Below, piece by piece: positions 54,148 through 62,612 of a DNA stretch of 64,000 bases. Position 1 is the first letter of the stretch. The number at the start of each line of letters is the position of its first letter. Made by a program: the position numbers and the translations under genes. The stretch lies in the NCBI GenBank assembly GCA_035315065.1, contig DATFYM010000166.1, positions 16,488 through 80,487 of the forward strand, in the 5' to 3' direction. The notes below the pieces were generated by a model. That model saw only the letters and a list, made by a program, of their open reading frames with translations. It ran no database searches and was not told the origin of the DNA. This DNA comes from DATFYM01 sp035315065. GTDB lineage: Bacteria; Acidobacteriota; Terriglobia; UBA7540.

Positions 54148-54489
54148 TCATTCGTCAAAATGATGCAGGTCCATCGCCGTGGCTGCCTTATCGGAGAAGT
54201 CCACGATGCCGGCCGCCGCGATCCCGGTGGCGATCACAATGGCATCGCTGATCTCATGCTTGGTGATGCCGATCTCCAGGGCCTTCTTGATGTGGCCTTG
54301 CAGGCATCCCTCGCACTTGGCGATCAGCGAACATCCAATGGCGATCAACTCTTTCGTCTTCAAGTCGAGCGTGGTCTCGCTGAAATAACTTTCCTTGTAA
54401 AACTGCTTGTAAATATTGCGAAAGCGCGGCTCCATCATGCTCATCGAGCTTGGACTCTTCTTGTTGGCGCTGGCGTCTTTCTTCTCCAT
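54148..54489 (-). CDS. AhpD-like / carboxymuconolactone decarboxylase-family protein
   Basis: 113 residues. The AhpD-type active site CEGCLQGHIKKALEIGITKH (CxxC plus His) is intact; FYKESYFSETTLDLKTKELI and AIVIATGIAAAGIVDF also fit. Proteins of this type are alkylhydroperoxidase D-like disulfide reductases or of unknown redox role. The start ATG 54489 is the first Met; no strong ribosome site. It lies downstream of tmk on the same strand. Confidence 0.92.
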   Translation of the reverse strand: MEKKDASANKKSPSSMSMMEPRFRNIYKQFYKESYFSETTLDLKTKELIAIGCSLIAKCEGCLQGHIKKALEIGITKHEISDAIVIATGIAAAGIVDFSDKAATAMDLHHFDE

Positions 54490-54516
54490 ATCGAATCCTC
54501 ACCTCACGTAAGAAAG

Positions 54517-54603
54517 GTTTTCAGTTTTCAGTTCTCAGTGAGTTTTCACTTCTCGGTCTTCGGTTCACTGAAAGCTGATAACTGAGGACTGAGAACTGCA
54601 GGC
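54517..54603. repeat. Hairpin cassette of CAGTTTTCAG words at the end of tmk
   Basis: Left GTTTTCAGTTTTCAGTTCTC (54517-54536), right CTGAAAGCTGATAACTGAGG then ACTGAGAACTG (54569-54599). The right arm encodes the Tmk C-terminus (VLSPQLSAFSEP). Confidence 0.7.
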
Positions 54604-55280
54604 TTTCTTCGACTGCTTTTCAAGAACGAATCCACTACGCGGCGGATTTGCCGTGCGACCTCCGCCACCGGCTGGTCGGCTCGCACCACCTTGACACGGC
54701 GCGGATCGCGGCGGGCGATCGCCAGATAACCGGCGCGGACCCGCTCGTGAAATCTGAGGCTTTGTGCCTCAAAGCGCCCGTGCTTCGAGCGCCGACGGGT
54801 TTCGCGTCCGCGGGCTCGCTCCAGCGCCAGCCTCGCCGGCAGGTCGAGAACAAGGGTCAGGTCCGGCTGCGTGCGGCCGCAGATGGTCTGATCCAGGGCG
54901 CGGACCGCCGATGCACCTAGTTGCCGGCCGTAACCCTGGTAAGCCATCGAGGCGTCGTTGAAGCGGTCGCTGAGCACCAGTTCTCCCCGCGCCAGCGCCG
55001 GCCGCACCACCTCCTCGAGGTGCTGGGCCCGGGCGGCGTACATCAGCGTGAGTTCCGTTAGCGGAGCGAGCTCATCGAGCTTGTCAAGCTTATCTGGGCG
55101 TCCGCCGTGGTCGGCCAGCAGAATCCGCCGGATTTCTTCCCCAACGCGTGTGCCCCCGGGTTCGCGCGTCTCCCGGACGGCAAGACCGCGCTGGCGGAGA
55201 TGCTTCACCAGCAAGCCGTGCTGCGTGGTCTTGCCGCTGCCGTCCATGCCTTCGAGGGTGATGAAGAGGCCGCGTTTCAT
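54546..55280 (-). CDS. tmk: Thymidylate kinase
   Basis: 244 residues. Phosphorylates dTMP to dTDP. P-loop LEGMDGSGKTTQ at the N-terminus, the DRX-type SDRFNDASMAYQGYGRQLGA, the LID region and RHRR-like arginines (ERARGRETRRRSKHGRFEAQ) are present. It is 30 residues longer than usual; the last 20 or so (KSSRRKPAVLSPQLSAFSEP) are repeat-encoded. Confidence 0.96.
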   Translation of the reverse strand: MKRGLFITLEGMDGSGKTTQHGLLVKHLRQRGLAVRETREPGGTRVGEEIRRILLADHGGRPDKLDKLDELAPLTELTLMYAARAQHLEEVVRPALARGELVLSDRFNDASMAYQGYGRQLGASAVRALDQTICGRTQPDLTLVLDLPARLALERARGRETRRRSKHGRFEAQSLRFHERVRAGYLAIARRDPRRVKVVRADQPVAEVARQIRRVVDSFLKSSRRKPAVLSPQLSAFSEPKTEK

Positions 55281-55463
55281 CGTTTACCCTTGGTCCTTTG
55301 TCCCTTGTCCTTCATCCCTCATCATCGCCCGCCATTCCTGGTTCGACGCGCGCTGCTCGCTGTCAGTTGCACTTGGACGGCTCTTGATTGTAACTTACCT
55401 TGTTCATTCGTGTTTCTGAATCACGTTCAGAAGCACAAGTCTTTTGTCTGAATCATCCGGACG

Positions 55464-58400
55464 GTGGCCTTGAGTCAAAGTAAGGGTTGGGTCCCACTGA
55501 GGGGCTTCACGCGCCGCGAATTCCTGAGTCTGGGTGGGACCGCGTCCGCCTGCCTGGTTGCCTCGCCCCTGCGGGGTCTCTGGCCTCCCTGGGCGGGCGG
55601 AGTGCGAACTTCCCCCGTTGGGGCAGAGGCCAACTTGGCGGAGTATCGGCTGACGCCCCACTATCGCGCCCAGCCACCGCTTGAAGACATCCTTCAGCAC
55701 ACTGTGCCCGGATCGGACGCGTTTCCGACGGAAAAGTATGCGGAGGAACTGGAAGCCGTCCTCGACCGATGGGGGGCTGCTCTGCGCCAGTCTCCTCCCG
55801 ATCTCCGGCCCCTGATCAACTCCATTTCGCCGCAAGTGGCCGCTTCCGGTCTCACGCCTTCTGAACTTCAGACCATTCGGTCGGATGCGAACTTCCAAGT
55901 TCAACGCTGCGTCTTCCCCACCAGCCTGGAGCTTGGCCGCGAGTCTCTGGTGGAGCAAATTCGCTCGCAGATCGGGTTATTCACAGGCGCGTCTAGCACT
56001 GGCGCGTCCGGTCGGCTCTTGACGACTGAATTCTGGATCCCTTCCCTGGAAGTGACCACTTCGACGCCGCTCGCGGTGCGTACGCGAGTGAGGTACGACT
56101 GGGTGGCGACGGCGCCGGACGCCGATCACTGGGGCCGCGAAGAGCGGCTCGGCGAGTGGGAAATCGAGTGGGAGCAGACCGGCGGCAGCGAGTGGCGGAT
56201 TCGCCGGTGGCAAGCTTTGGAGGAGACGCGCACACGCGCAATAAGCCCTCCTGGTTCCACTGGCTCCACTGGCCCCGTGTTTGTGGAGATCACTGAGCAT
56301 GCCTTTGGCGGCAATGCGTCTTACCGCGAGCAACTCCGGCGCGGCATCAACTACTGGCGGACGGTGCTCGACGCCGCTTCGGGGATCGACGTCTACGGCA
56401 ACGTCGGCATCGCCTGCGGGGACATCGACAACGACGGATTCGACGATCTTTACGTCTGCCAGCCCTCCGGACTGCCCAACCGCCTCTACCGCAATCGCGG
56501 CGACGGGACCTTCGAGGATGTCACCGACGCCGCCGGAGTGGGCGTGCTCGACGGCACCCCTTGCGCGCTTTTCTGCGACATCAATAACGACGGCCATCAG
56601 GACCTGCTGGTGGTGCGCGACACGGGTCCGGTGCTGTTCCTCAACCAGGGAAACGGCACTTTCAAGCTCAAGCCGGACGCGTTCCGCTTCGCCGACGAGC
56701 CCAAGGGGACCTTCACCGGCGCCGCCTTCGGCGACTACGATCGCGACGGCTGGCTCGATGTCTACTTCTGCCTCTACAGCTACTACCAGGGGCTCAATCA
56801 ATATCGCTACCCCACGCCTTATTTCGACGCGCAGAATGGTCCGCCCAACTTCCTGTTCCGCAACAACCGCGACGGGACTTTTGCCGACGTCACGGCCGCG
56901 GCCGGCCTCAACCAGAACAACAACCGGTACAGCTTCGATTGCCACTGGGCGGATTACGATAACGACGGCTGGCCCGACCTTTACGTGGTGAACGACTTCG
57001 GCCGGAAGAACCTCTACCACAACCGCGGCGACGGCACGTTCACCGACGTCGCGGAAGCCGCCGGAGTGTTGGACATCGGGCCCGGAATGAGCGGGTGCTG
57101 GTTCGACTACGACAACGACGGGCGGCTGGATCTCTACGTTTCCGATATGTGGGAGGCGCCCGGCGAGCGCGTCGCCATGCAGGAGGCCTTCTCCCAGCGC
57201 CTGCCAGCCGAGGTTTACGCCCTCTACCGCCACCACGCCAAGGGCAACTCGCTCTTCCGCAACCTCGGCAACGGGCACTTTGAGGATCGCAGCGCCCTGG
57301 CCGGAGTGGAGCGCAGCGGCTGGTCGTGGTCGAACCACGCCTGGGATTTCGATCACGATGGTTTCCTCGATCTCTACATTGCCAACGGCATGATATCGGG
57401 TCCCAATCGGCGCGACCTGGAGAGCTTTTTCTGGCGGCAGGTAGTATCGCAGTCACCCCTCTCCGAGCAGCCGGCGCCCCGCTACGAGCAAGGATGGAAC
57501 GCCATCAACGAGCTGATCCGGTCCGACGGCACGTGGGCGGGCTACCAGAGAAACGTCTTCTATCTGAGCAATCACGACGGAACGTTTACGTCCTGTGCCG
57601 GAGCAGTGGGCCTGGACTTCCCGGACGATAGCCGCGCCTTCGCCCTCGCCGATTACGACCATGATGGGCGCCCGGAACTCTTCTTGAAGAATCGCACCGG
57701 ACCGCAACTGCGGCTGCTGCGCTGTGACCTGAAGGAAATCGGCAACTCCATCGCCTTCCGGCTGCGCGGCACGAAGAGCAACCGCGACGCCATCGGAACG
57801 GTGGTTTCCATCGAGACGGAACTGGGACGCCAGATGAGCCAGATGAGCCAGATGAGATTGTTGGAGGCGGGGACGGGATTCTGCTCGCAGCACTCGAAAG
57901 AGGTCTTCTTCGGGCTGGGAGCATCCGCCGCTCCGGTCCGCGCCGAGATCCGCTGGCCTAGCGGCCTGATGCAACATTTCCTGGACCTGCCGGTGAATCA
58001 CCGGATTGAGATCGAGGAGGGTTCCGAAACCGTCAAGTCCGAGCCCTTTACACATGGAGTCAGAAGTCCATCCGCAGGTCATTCTGAGCGCGGCGAAGAA
58101 TCTCCCTTAACTTCAATCGAGCCGCAAAACCGAAGAGAGATTCTTCCCTGCGCTCAGAATGACCTGCTTGGAAGGGCGCAATCCAGTGTTGATCCACAGG
58201 GCGACGACGTCTCCGCATTGCCGTCGGCCTGCGAGACCTGGCTGCTCGATCCCGCCCTGCCGCCGGACTTCGAACTGCCTGACCTCACAGGTAAAAAGCG
58301 CACCCTGGCCGAGTGGCGAGGCCGGCGGGTCCTGTTGAACTTTTGGGCTCTCGGAAGTTCGGCGAGCGTGAAGGACTTGCCGGTGCTCGAAAGCCTGCTC

Positions 58401-59540
58401 GGCAAGAGAACCGGCAACGGAATAAGCAATGAAATGGGCGAGGGAGTCGAGGTTCTGGCCGTCAACGTCGACGCGCCGGCGGAGGCGGAGCGAGTCCGGA
58501 CCTTCGTCCGCCGGGAGAAGCTCGGGTTGACTACCCTGCTGGCCTCGGAGGACGTGGCGGGCATTTACAACGTGCTTTACCGCTACCTGTTCGACCGACG
58601 GCGCGACCTGGGCATTCCGACGTCGTTCTTGATCGACGAGGAAGGACGCATCGTCAAAGTCTATCAGGGAACACTCGATCCCGAGCACCTCCGGGCCGAC
58701 TTGTGGCGCCTGCCCAAGTCGGCGGAGGAGCGGGTGAGCCTGGCGCTTCCGTTCCCTGGCGTGTACTTCGGCGAAGGGTATCATCGCAAGAACTTCACCT
58801 TCGGCGTAGCGTTCTATCAGCACGGGTATCTCGATCAGGCCGCCGCGTCGTTCCGCGAGGCGATCCGTGTGAACCCCGCCCTTGCCGACGCTTACTACAA
58901 CCTCGGCACCATCTACATGAACCAGCAAAAGCCCGCCGAGGCGCGTGAAGTCCTGCTGCGGGCGGTCGAGATCAAGCCGGACTACGCGGACGCGCTCAAC
59001 AACCTGGGACTGCTCGCGGCGCAACAGAAACATGCCGAAGAGGCCGAGGCCTATTTCCAGAGGGCGGTCGCGGCGAGCCCGCAATACGCGATCGCCTGGC
59101 AGAACCTGGGCAACCTGTATCGCGAGCAGCATCGCTGGGCGGAGAGCCAACAGGCGCTGGAGCGCGCGCTCAAGATTGACCCCGACGACGCGGGGGTGAA
59201 TTACAGCCTCGGCCTGTTATTCGCGCTCCAGGGCGACTCCACGCGGGCCGGCGAGTATCTGGAGCGGGCCGTCAAACTGCGCCCCAACTACCCCGAAGCC
59301 CTGAATAATCTGGCGATACTCTACATCCGCACGGGCCGAGGCGAGCAAGCAACGGCAACGCTCGAAGAGTGCATCCGCGTGGCCCCGGACTATGACCAGT
59401 CTTACTTGAATCTCGCCCGGCTTGACGTCGCCCTCGACAAACGTCAGGAGGCTAGGCAAGTATTGCTGGCGCTCCTCCAGCGTCATCCCAATCAGGCCGC
59501 AGCCAAAGATGCGCTGGACAAGCTCAATTCGAAACCTTGA
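55464..59540 (+). CDS. Tat-exported FG-GAP / ASPIC-UnbV / redoxin / TPR protein
   Basis: 1358 residues from GTG 55464. A Tat signal (FTRREFLSLGGTASACLVAS) leads to a region to about 280 without known domain. FG-GAP/VCBS repeats follow (about 305-720; GDIDNDGFDDLYVCQPSG; DYDNDGRLDLYVSDMWEAPG), then an ASPIC/UnbV domain to about 860 (LLEAGTGFCSQHSKEVFFGL). A mobile inverted repeat is inserted at 871-902. A redoxin-like domain (about 930-1090; LPPDFELPDLTGKKRTLAEW) lacks the CxxC (FWALGSSASVKDLP). About eight TPRs follow to the end (AYYNLGTIYMNQQKPAEARE). Calcium-binding FG-GAP blades and TPRs suggest a large exported scaffold; function unknown. Confidence 0.9.
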   Translation: MALSQSKGWVPLRGFTRREFLSLGGTASACLVASPLRGLWPPWAGGVRTSPVGAEANLAEYRLTPHYRAQPPLEDILQHTVPGSDAFPTEKYAEELEAVLDRWGAALRQSPPDLRPLINSISPQVAASGLTPSELQTIRSDANFQVQRCVFPTSLELGRESLVEQIRSQIGLFTGASSTGASGRLLTTEFWIPSLEVTTSTPLAVRTRVRYDWVATAPDADHWGREERLGEWEIEWEQTGGSEWRIRRWQALEETRTRAISPPGSTGSTGPVFVEITEHAFGGNASYREQLRRGINYWRTVLDAASGIDVYGNVGIACGDIDNDGFDDLYVCQPSGLPNRLYRNRGDGTFEDVTDAAGVGVLDGTPCALFCDINNDGHQDLLVVRDTGPVLFLNQGNGTFKLKPDAFRFADEPKGTFTGAAFGDYDRDGWLDVYFCLYSYYQGLNQYRYPTPYFDAQNGPPNFLFRNNRDGTFADVTAAAGLNQNNNRYSFDCHWADYDNDGWPDLYVVNDFGRKNLYHNRGDGTFTDVAEAAGVLDIGPGMSGCWFDYDNDGRLDLYVSDMWEAPGERVAMQEAFSQRLPAEVYALYRHHAKGNSLFRNLGNGHFEDRSALAGVERSGWSWSNHAWDFDHDGFLDLYIANGMISGPNRRDLESFFWRQVVSQSPLSEQPAPRYEQGWNAINELIRSDGTWAGYQRNVFYLSNHDGTFTSCAGAVGLDFPDDSRAFALADYDHDGRPELFLKNRTGPQLRLLRCDLKEIGNSIAFRLRGTKSNRDAIGTVVSIETELGRQMSQMSQMRLLEAGTGFCSQHSKEVFFGLGASAAPVRAEIRWPSGLMQHFLDLPVNHRIEIEEGSETVKSEPFTHGVRSPSAGHSERGEESPLTSIEPQNRREILPCAQNDLLGRAQSSVDPQGDDVSALPSACETWLLDPALPPDFELPDLTGKKRTLAEWRGRRVLLNFWALGSSASVKDLPVLESLLGKRTGNGISNEMGEGVEVLAVNVDAPAEAERVRTFVRREKLGLTTLLASEDVAGIYNVLYRYLFDRRRDLGIPTSFLIDEEGRIVKVYQGTLDPEHLRADLWRLPKSAEERVSLALPFPGVYFGEGYHRKNFTFGVAFYQHGYLDQAAASFREAIRVNPALADAYYNLGTIYMNQQKPAEAREVLLRAVEIKPDYADALNNLGLLAAQQKHAEEAEAYFQRAVAASPQYAIAWQNLGNLYREQHRWAESQQALERALKIDPDDAGVNYSLGLLFALQGDSTRAGEYLERAVKLRPNYPEALNNLAILYIRTGRGEQATATLEECIRVAPDYDQSYLNLARLDVALDKRQEARQVLLALLQRHPNQAAAKDALDKLNSKP
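58076..58167. repeat. MITE-like inverted repeat inside the TPR giant gene
   Basis: The left arm CAGGTCATTCTGAGCGCGGC then GAAGAATCTC (58076-58105) and the right arm GAGATTCTTCCCTGCGCTCA then GAATGACCTG (58137-58166) are reverse complements with two mismatches over 30 bp. The loop is about 31 bp. Translation in the host frame gives GHSERGEESPLTSIE and REILPCAQNDL. Confidence 0.85.
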
Positions 59541-59590
59541 TCTCTGGTTCAAATTACTGGTTGACGCTGGAAAAGAAAAACATCGAGTCG

Positions 59591-59684
59591 CTGAGCCGTC
59601 GGGTTATCGAGTCAATAGGAGATGAGAAGGAACAATCTGATCCTTCTTCAGTCGCCCAATCAGCCAATGACTCAATCACTCAAT
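59591..59684. repeat. Loose hairpin cassette of GAGTC/GACTCAATC words
   Basis: GGGTTATCGAGTCAATAGG (59600-59618) and GCCAATGACTCAATCACTC (59662-59680) match partly in reverse. It is weaker than the other cassettes. Confidence 0.45.
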
Positions 59685-59692
59685 AGGACCGG

Positions 59693-59870
59693 TTGGCTTC
59701 GTTTTTTTGGGCAGATCGAATCTAAAGGACTTACGGAGTTCGTTTTGGCTTTGTTTTCGGGGCAAAGTCGATTCTAAAGGACTTGCGGAGTTCGTTTTGG
59801 CTTCGTTTTGGCTTTGTTCTAGAGGTCATATTATGGATTATAAATAACTTAGTTGGCTTCGTTGCACCAT
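59693..59870 (-). repeat. AACGAAGCC repeat tract on the minus strand
   Basis: Read on the minus strand it gives TTATTTATAATCCATAATAT, then AAAACGAAGCCAAAACGAA, CCGCAAGTCCTTTAGAATCGA and a second similar block. This parallels the order at 13695-13860 (GTTTATAATCAATAAGATGA, AACGAAGCC words, CCAAGTCTTTTAGATTCAA). A gene like that at 13203 would be expected upstream at 59890-60150, but no frame with the STGPK block remains. Confidence 0.65.
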
Positions 59871-60155
59871 TTTTTCCATTTTTCTCGCCATCTCCGACCT
59901 GCGCAACCCCCTTTCAAGCGTCCTCGCCCCGGCCCCCTGGCATCCTCCATTCTGAGCAGTTGCAGCCTCACGTCGTCCTCGATTGAAACATTAATTATAC
60001 ATCACTCATTCAACATCGCAAAATCCGCTGGGCTCCGGTGTCCTCACCGCCGCTCGTCGTAGTGTTGCTATCTTCTCACTCCCAAGCTGCACCCAACCGG
60101 CTAGATGCAGAGCCTCTCTTACGGTTTTTGCTGGAACGAGAAGCCCAGAAAAAAT
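59871..60155. other. AT-richer gap, possible relic of a repeat-associated gene
   Basis: No convincing frame on either strand. The minus strand leads from a promoter-like pair (60156-60184) to the AACGAAGCC tract, as expected if an STGPK-type gene once stood here. This is inference from order alone. Confidence 0.35.
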
Positions 60156-60184
60156 ACCATAGCTTAACGAGTGGCCGTTGTCAA
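60156..60184 (-). promoter_or_regulatory. Promoter-like pair TTGACA-N17-TATGGT on the minus strand
   Basis: TTGACA (60184-60179) and TATGGT (60161-60156) are 17 bp apart. It would transcribe towards the minus-strand AACGAAGCC tract. Confidence 0.4.
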
Positions 60185-60311
60185 GAAGAATATTTTAAGT
60201 TATTATATCAAAAACAGAGCGGCGTGTGCGCGCAACCAAAAAGGAGACCTCAACACAGAGGTCCCAGAGGCTCCACGGAGGCCACAGAGAGCGAAGGTAT
60301 GGGTATGTCCC

Positions 60312-60572
60312 CTACCACCGGTTGGGCGCGAATGAGCGATTTGTCACCATCAGATCCCCGGCGAGTTTGCCTCGCCAAAGCGCGGCGCTGCGGTCTGCGA
60401 AATCTTCCGGGCGAATGCCTTGGAGCCCTGCGCCGAACTCGGCAAGCCCGGCATACGTCGCTTGCGCGTTAGCGGGGTCCGCCTTTATGAAAAAGTCGAT
60501 GTCGTTCGCAAAGCGGGGCTGGGCGTAAGAGATAACGGCGTAGGGCCCCACAATGAGGTAATCTAGCGCCAT
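60312..60572 (-). pseudogene. Truncated nucleotidyltransferase (DUF6036/AbiEii-like)
   Basis: From ATG 60572 the frame reads LDYLIVGPYAVISYAQPRFA, NDIDFFIKADPANAQATYAG and LAEFGAGLQGIRPEDFADR, the N-terminal half of nucleotidyltransferase toxin-like proteins with the DxD motif. The usual VGGYA reads VGPYA. After DFADR the peptide loses family character and stops at 60312, so roughly half of the usual 170-190 residues is missing. It overlaps a small upstream gene by 10 bp. Confidence 0.7.
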
Positions 60573-60779
60573 GGGCGCCATGGGCATGGAAGGCGGACAA
60601 AAGGTCTTTGTAGTCTTGGTGCATCCGGCTCTATCTCCCAACCTTTGAGTGCGTAGGCGGTGCAGATCATTTCCTCAACCGCGTCCATCCCGCTCATGCA
60701 CGGGCCGACTTTGCCAGTACCGATACTCGTCGGCCTTCATTTCGTCGTGACTGTGATAGATGCGGATGCTCTTGTCCAT
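60563..60779 (-). pseudogene. Small partner gene of the nucleotidyltransferase, frameshifted
   Basis: ATG 60779 opens MDKSIRIYHSHDEMKADEYR then YWQSRPVHER. An extra G near 60690 throws the frame into a stop. In the neighbouring frame the protein continues MDAVEEMICTAYALKGWEIE and PDAPRLQRPFVRLPC to TAG at 60563. Such short proteins commonly stand in front of nucleotidyltransferase genes, like an antitoxin. A TATAAA box lies just upstream (60785-60795). Confidence 0.65.
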
Positions 60780-60877
60780 ATGCTAATTTATATCACATTC
60801 GGGGCTTCACTTGAACCGGTGTGGCGGGTCCGAAACAAGTTACAATGGGCGACGGAACAAGGGGGTTCAACAGAAGA

Positions 60878-62470
60878 ATGAAAACCACCGTCGCTAATTC
60901 GTTGAAGCGGGCGAGCGCCCGACCCATGGCCCTGGCGGCAATCGCTTGGCTGTTGCTTTCCGGATCGCTCAACGCCGCCGACTGGCCAACCTTCGGGCAC
61001 GACCCTCAGCGCTCCGGCTGGGCTTTCGACGAGGCCAAGCTGAATCCGCAGAGCGTGGCCAACCTGGAGCTGAAATGGAAGGCGCAGCTCAAGAACGAGC
61101 CCAGATCGCTGACGGCGTTGACGGCCCCCGTGGTGGCAGCCGATATCGAGACGGCGGGCGGCATCAAGACTCTGGTCTACGTGGCCGGAAGCTCCGACCA
61201 CCTCTTTGCGCTGGATGCGAAGACTGGCGAGATCGTGTGGAGCCACGACTTTGAGACCCACGTGCTTCCCAAAGACGCCGGCATGTGGCTTTGCCCCAAC
61301 AACGTGAACGCTACGCCCACCCTCGACCGCGCCGCCAACATCATCTACGCCATCGCCACCGACGGCAGGTTGTGGGGACTGGACCTGGGATCGGGGCGAG
61401 TCAAATTCGGGCCGGCGCAGTTCGTACCGCCCTATTCGAAGAACTGGAGCTTGAACCTGGTGGAGGGCATCATCTACACCTCGCTTTCCCAGAACTGCGG
61501 AGACGCGCCGTCGGGAATCTATACCATGGAGATCCGCCACCCCCTGCGCCCGGTGGTAAGGAGTGTCATCTTCGACCGGAACGGGGCGGGGGTCTGGGGG
61601 CGCGGCGGCCCGGTGATTGGCAGGAACGGACGCGTCTATGCGGCGGCCGGCGACGGCGACTTCGACCCGGCCGCCGGAAAGTTCGGAAGCAGCATGGTGG
61701 CGGCCTCGCTGGGCGACCTCAAGGTGATGGATTATTACGCTCCCGAAAACTTCCGCGACGTGACGAAATACGACCTGGATATGGGCGCGTCGAGCCCGGT
61801 GTGGTTCGCCTGGCGCGACCACAACCTGTTGGCCACCGGTGGCAAGGAGGGCGTCCTCACCTTGCTCGATGCGGACTCGCTGGGCGCGCGGGACCACCAG
61901 ACGCCGCTTTTCACCGCCCGCCTCGCCAACGACGAAAAGAGCTACGAGGGCAAGGGTGTCTGGGGTTGCCCCTCGTATTGGCGAGACGAGAACGGCGAGG
62001 CCTGGGTCTATGCCCCGATCATGGGGCCGGTCTCCGTGCATGCGCCCTCGTTCCCGGTAACCTATGGTCCGAATCCCCACGGAAGTGTCGCGGCGTTTCG
62101 AGTGATCATCGACAGCGCCTCGGGTAAGCCCACACTCCAGCCGGCTTGGATCTCCGCCGACTTCAACGTGCCTGACCCGGCGGCGATTGCCAACGGTGTG
62201 GTGTTTGCGCTTTCCACCGGGGAGAATCCACAGCAGACACAGGGGACCAGGGTCATCTATTCGGGTCAGAAGACTCTCACCGATGCCGAGCGCAGCGCCA
62301 ACACTCGCCACGGCGTCCTCTACGCGCTCGACGCCCGCACCGGCAAGGTGCTTTACCAGAGCGGCGACGCCATCACGGGTTGGGTCCACTTCAGCGGACT
62401 CGCCGTCGCCGATGGACAAGTGTACGCGGTGGACCACGATTCGCACGTCTACTGTTTCGGTTTAAAGTAA
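60878..62470 (+). CDS. Secreted PQQ-type beta-propeller protein
   Basis: 530 residues from ATG 60878; the frame from 60821 has no better start. A signal peptide (RPMALAAIAWLLLSGSLNAA) precedes propeller blades: DWPTFGHDPQRSGWAFDEAK, YVAGSSDHLFALDAKTGEIV, GRLWGLDLGSGRVKFGPAQF, LYALDARTGKVLYQSGDAIT. The W-motif blades match PQQ-binding-like repeats, but no dehydrogenase catalytic residues are evident. It could bind a quinone cofactor or be a structural propeller. Ribosome site is weak. Confidence 0.88.
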   Translation: MKTTVANSLKRASARPMALAAIAWLLLSGSLNAADWPTFGHDPQRSGWAFDEAKLNPQSVANLELKWKAQLKNEPRSLTALTAPVVAADIETAGGIKTLVYVAGSSDHLFALDAKTGEIVWSHDFETHVLPKDAGMWLCPNNVNATPTLDRAANIIYAIATDGRLWGLDLGSGRVKFGPAQFVPPYSKNWSLNLVEGIIYTSLSQNCGDAPSGIYTMEIRHPLRPVVRSVIFDRNGAGVWGRGGPVIGRNGRVYAAAGDGDFDPAAGKFGSSMVAASLGDLKVMDYYAPENFRDVTKYDLDMGASSPVWFAWRDHNLLATGGKEGVLTLLDADSLGARDHQTPLFTARLANDEKSYEGKGVWGCPSYWRDENGEAWVYAPIMGPVSVHAPSFPVTYGPNPHGSVAAFRVIIDSASGKPTLQPAWISADFNVPDPAAIANGVVFALSTGENPQQTQGTRVIYSGQKTLTDAERSANTRHGVLYALDARTGKVLYQSGDAITGWVHFSGLAVADGQVYAVDHDSHVYCFGLK

Positions 62471-62508
62471 GGTATGGGTCGCCGTGCCCTGAGAGGCGCG
62501 AAAATTAA

Positions 62509-62612
62509 ACACAGAGGCACAGAGACACAGAGAAGAGAACGAGGTTCATATGAGGATATCCTTTGTTTCCGGGCGCTTCCGATTTTTCTCTGTGCCTCTG
62601 TGTCTCTGTGTT
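62509..62612. repeat. Hairpin cassette of CACAGAG words, running into a coding start
   Basis: Left ACACAGAGGCACAGAGACAC then AGAGAA (62509-62535), right TTCTCTGTGCCTCTGTGTCT then CTGTGTT (62586-62612). The right arm is translated as FSVPLCLCVG in the signal region of the next gene. Confidence 0.75.

Noticed and set aside
55977..57356. Minus-strand frame of 459 codons opposite the FG-GAP region
   Set aside because: The Val/Ala/Glu-rich sequence is the antisense of Asp/Asn/Gly-rich FG-GAP blades.
60788..62446. Minus-strand frame of 552 codons opposite the PQQ-type propeller gene
   Set aside because: No signal or domain; the plus-strand protein has clear propeller repeats and a signal peptide.
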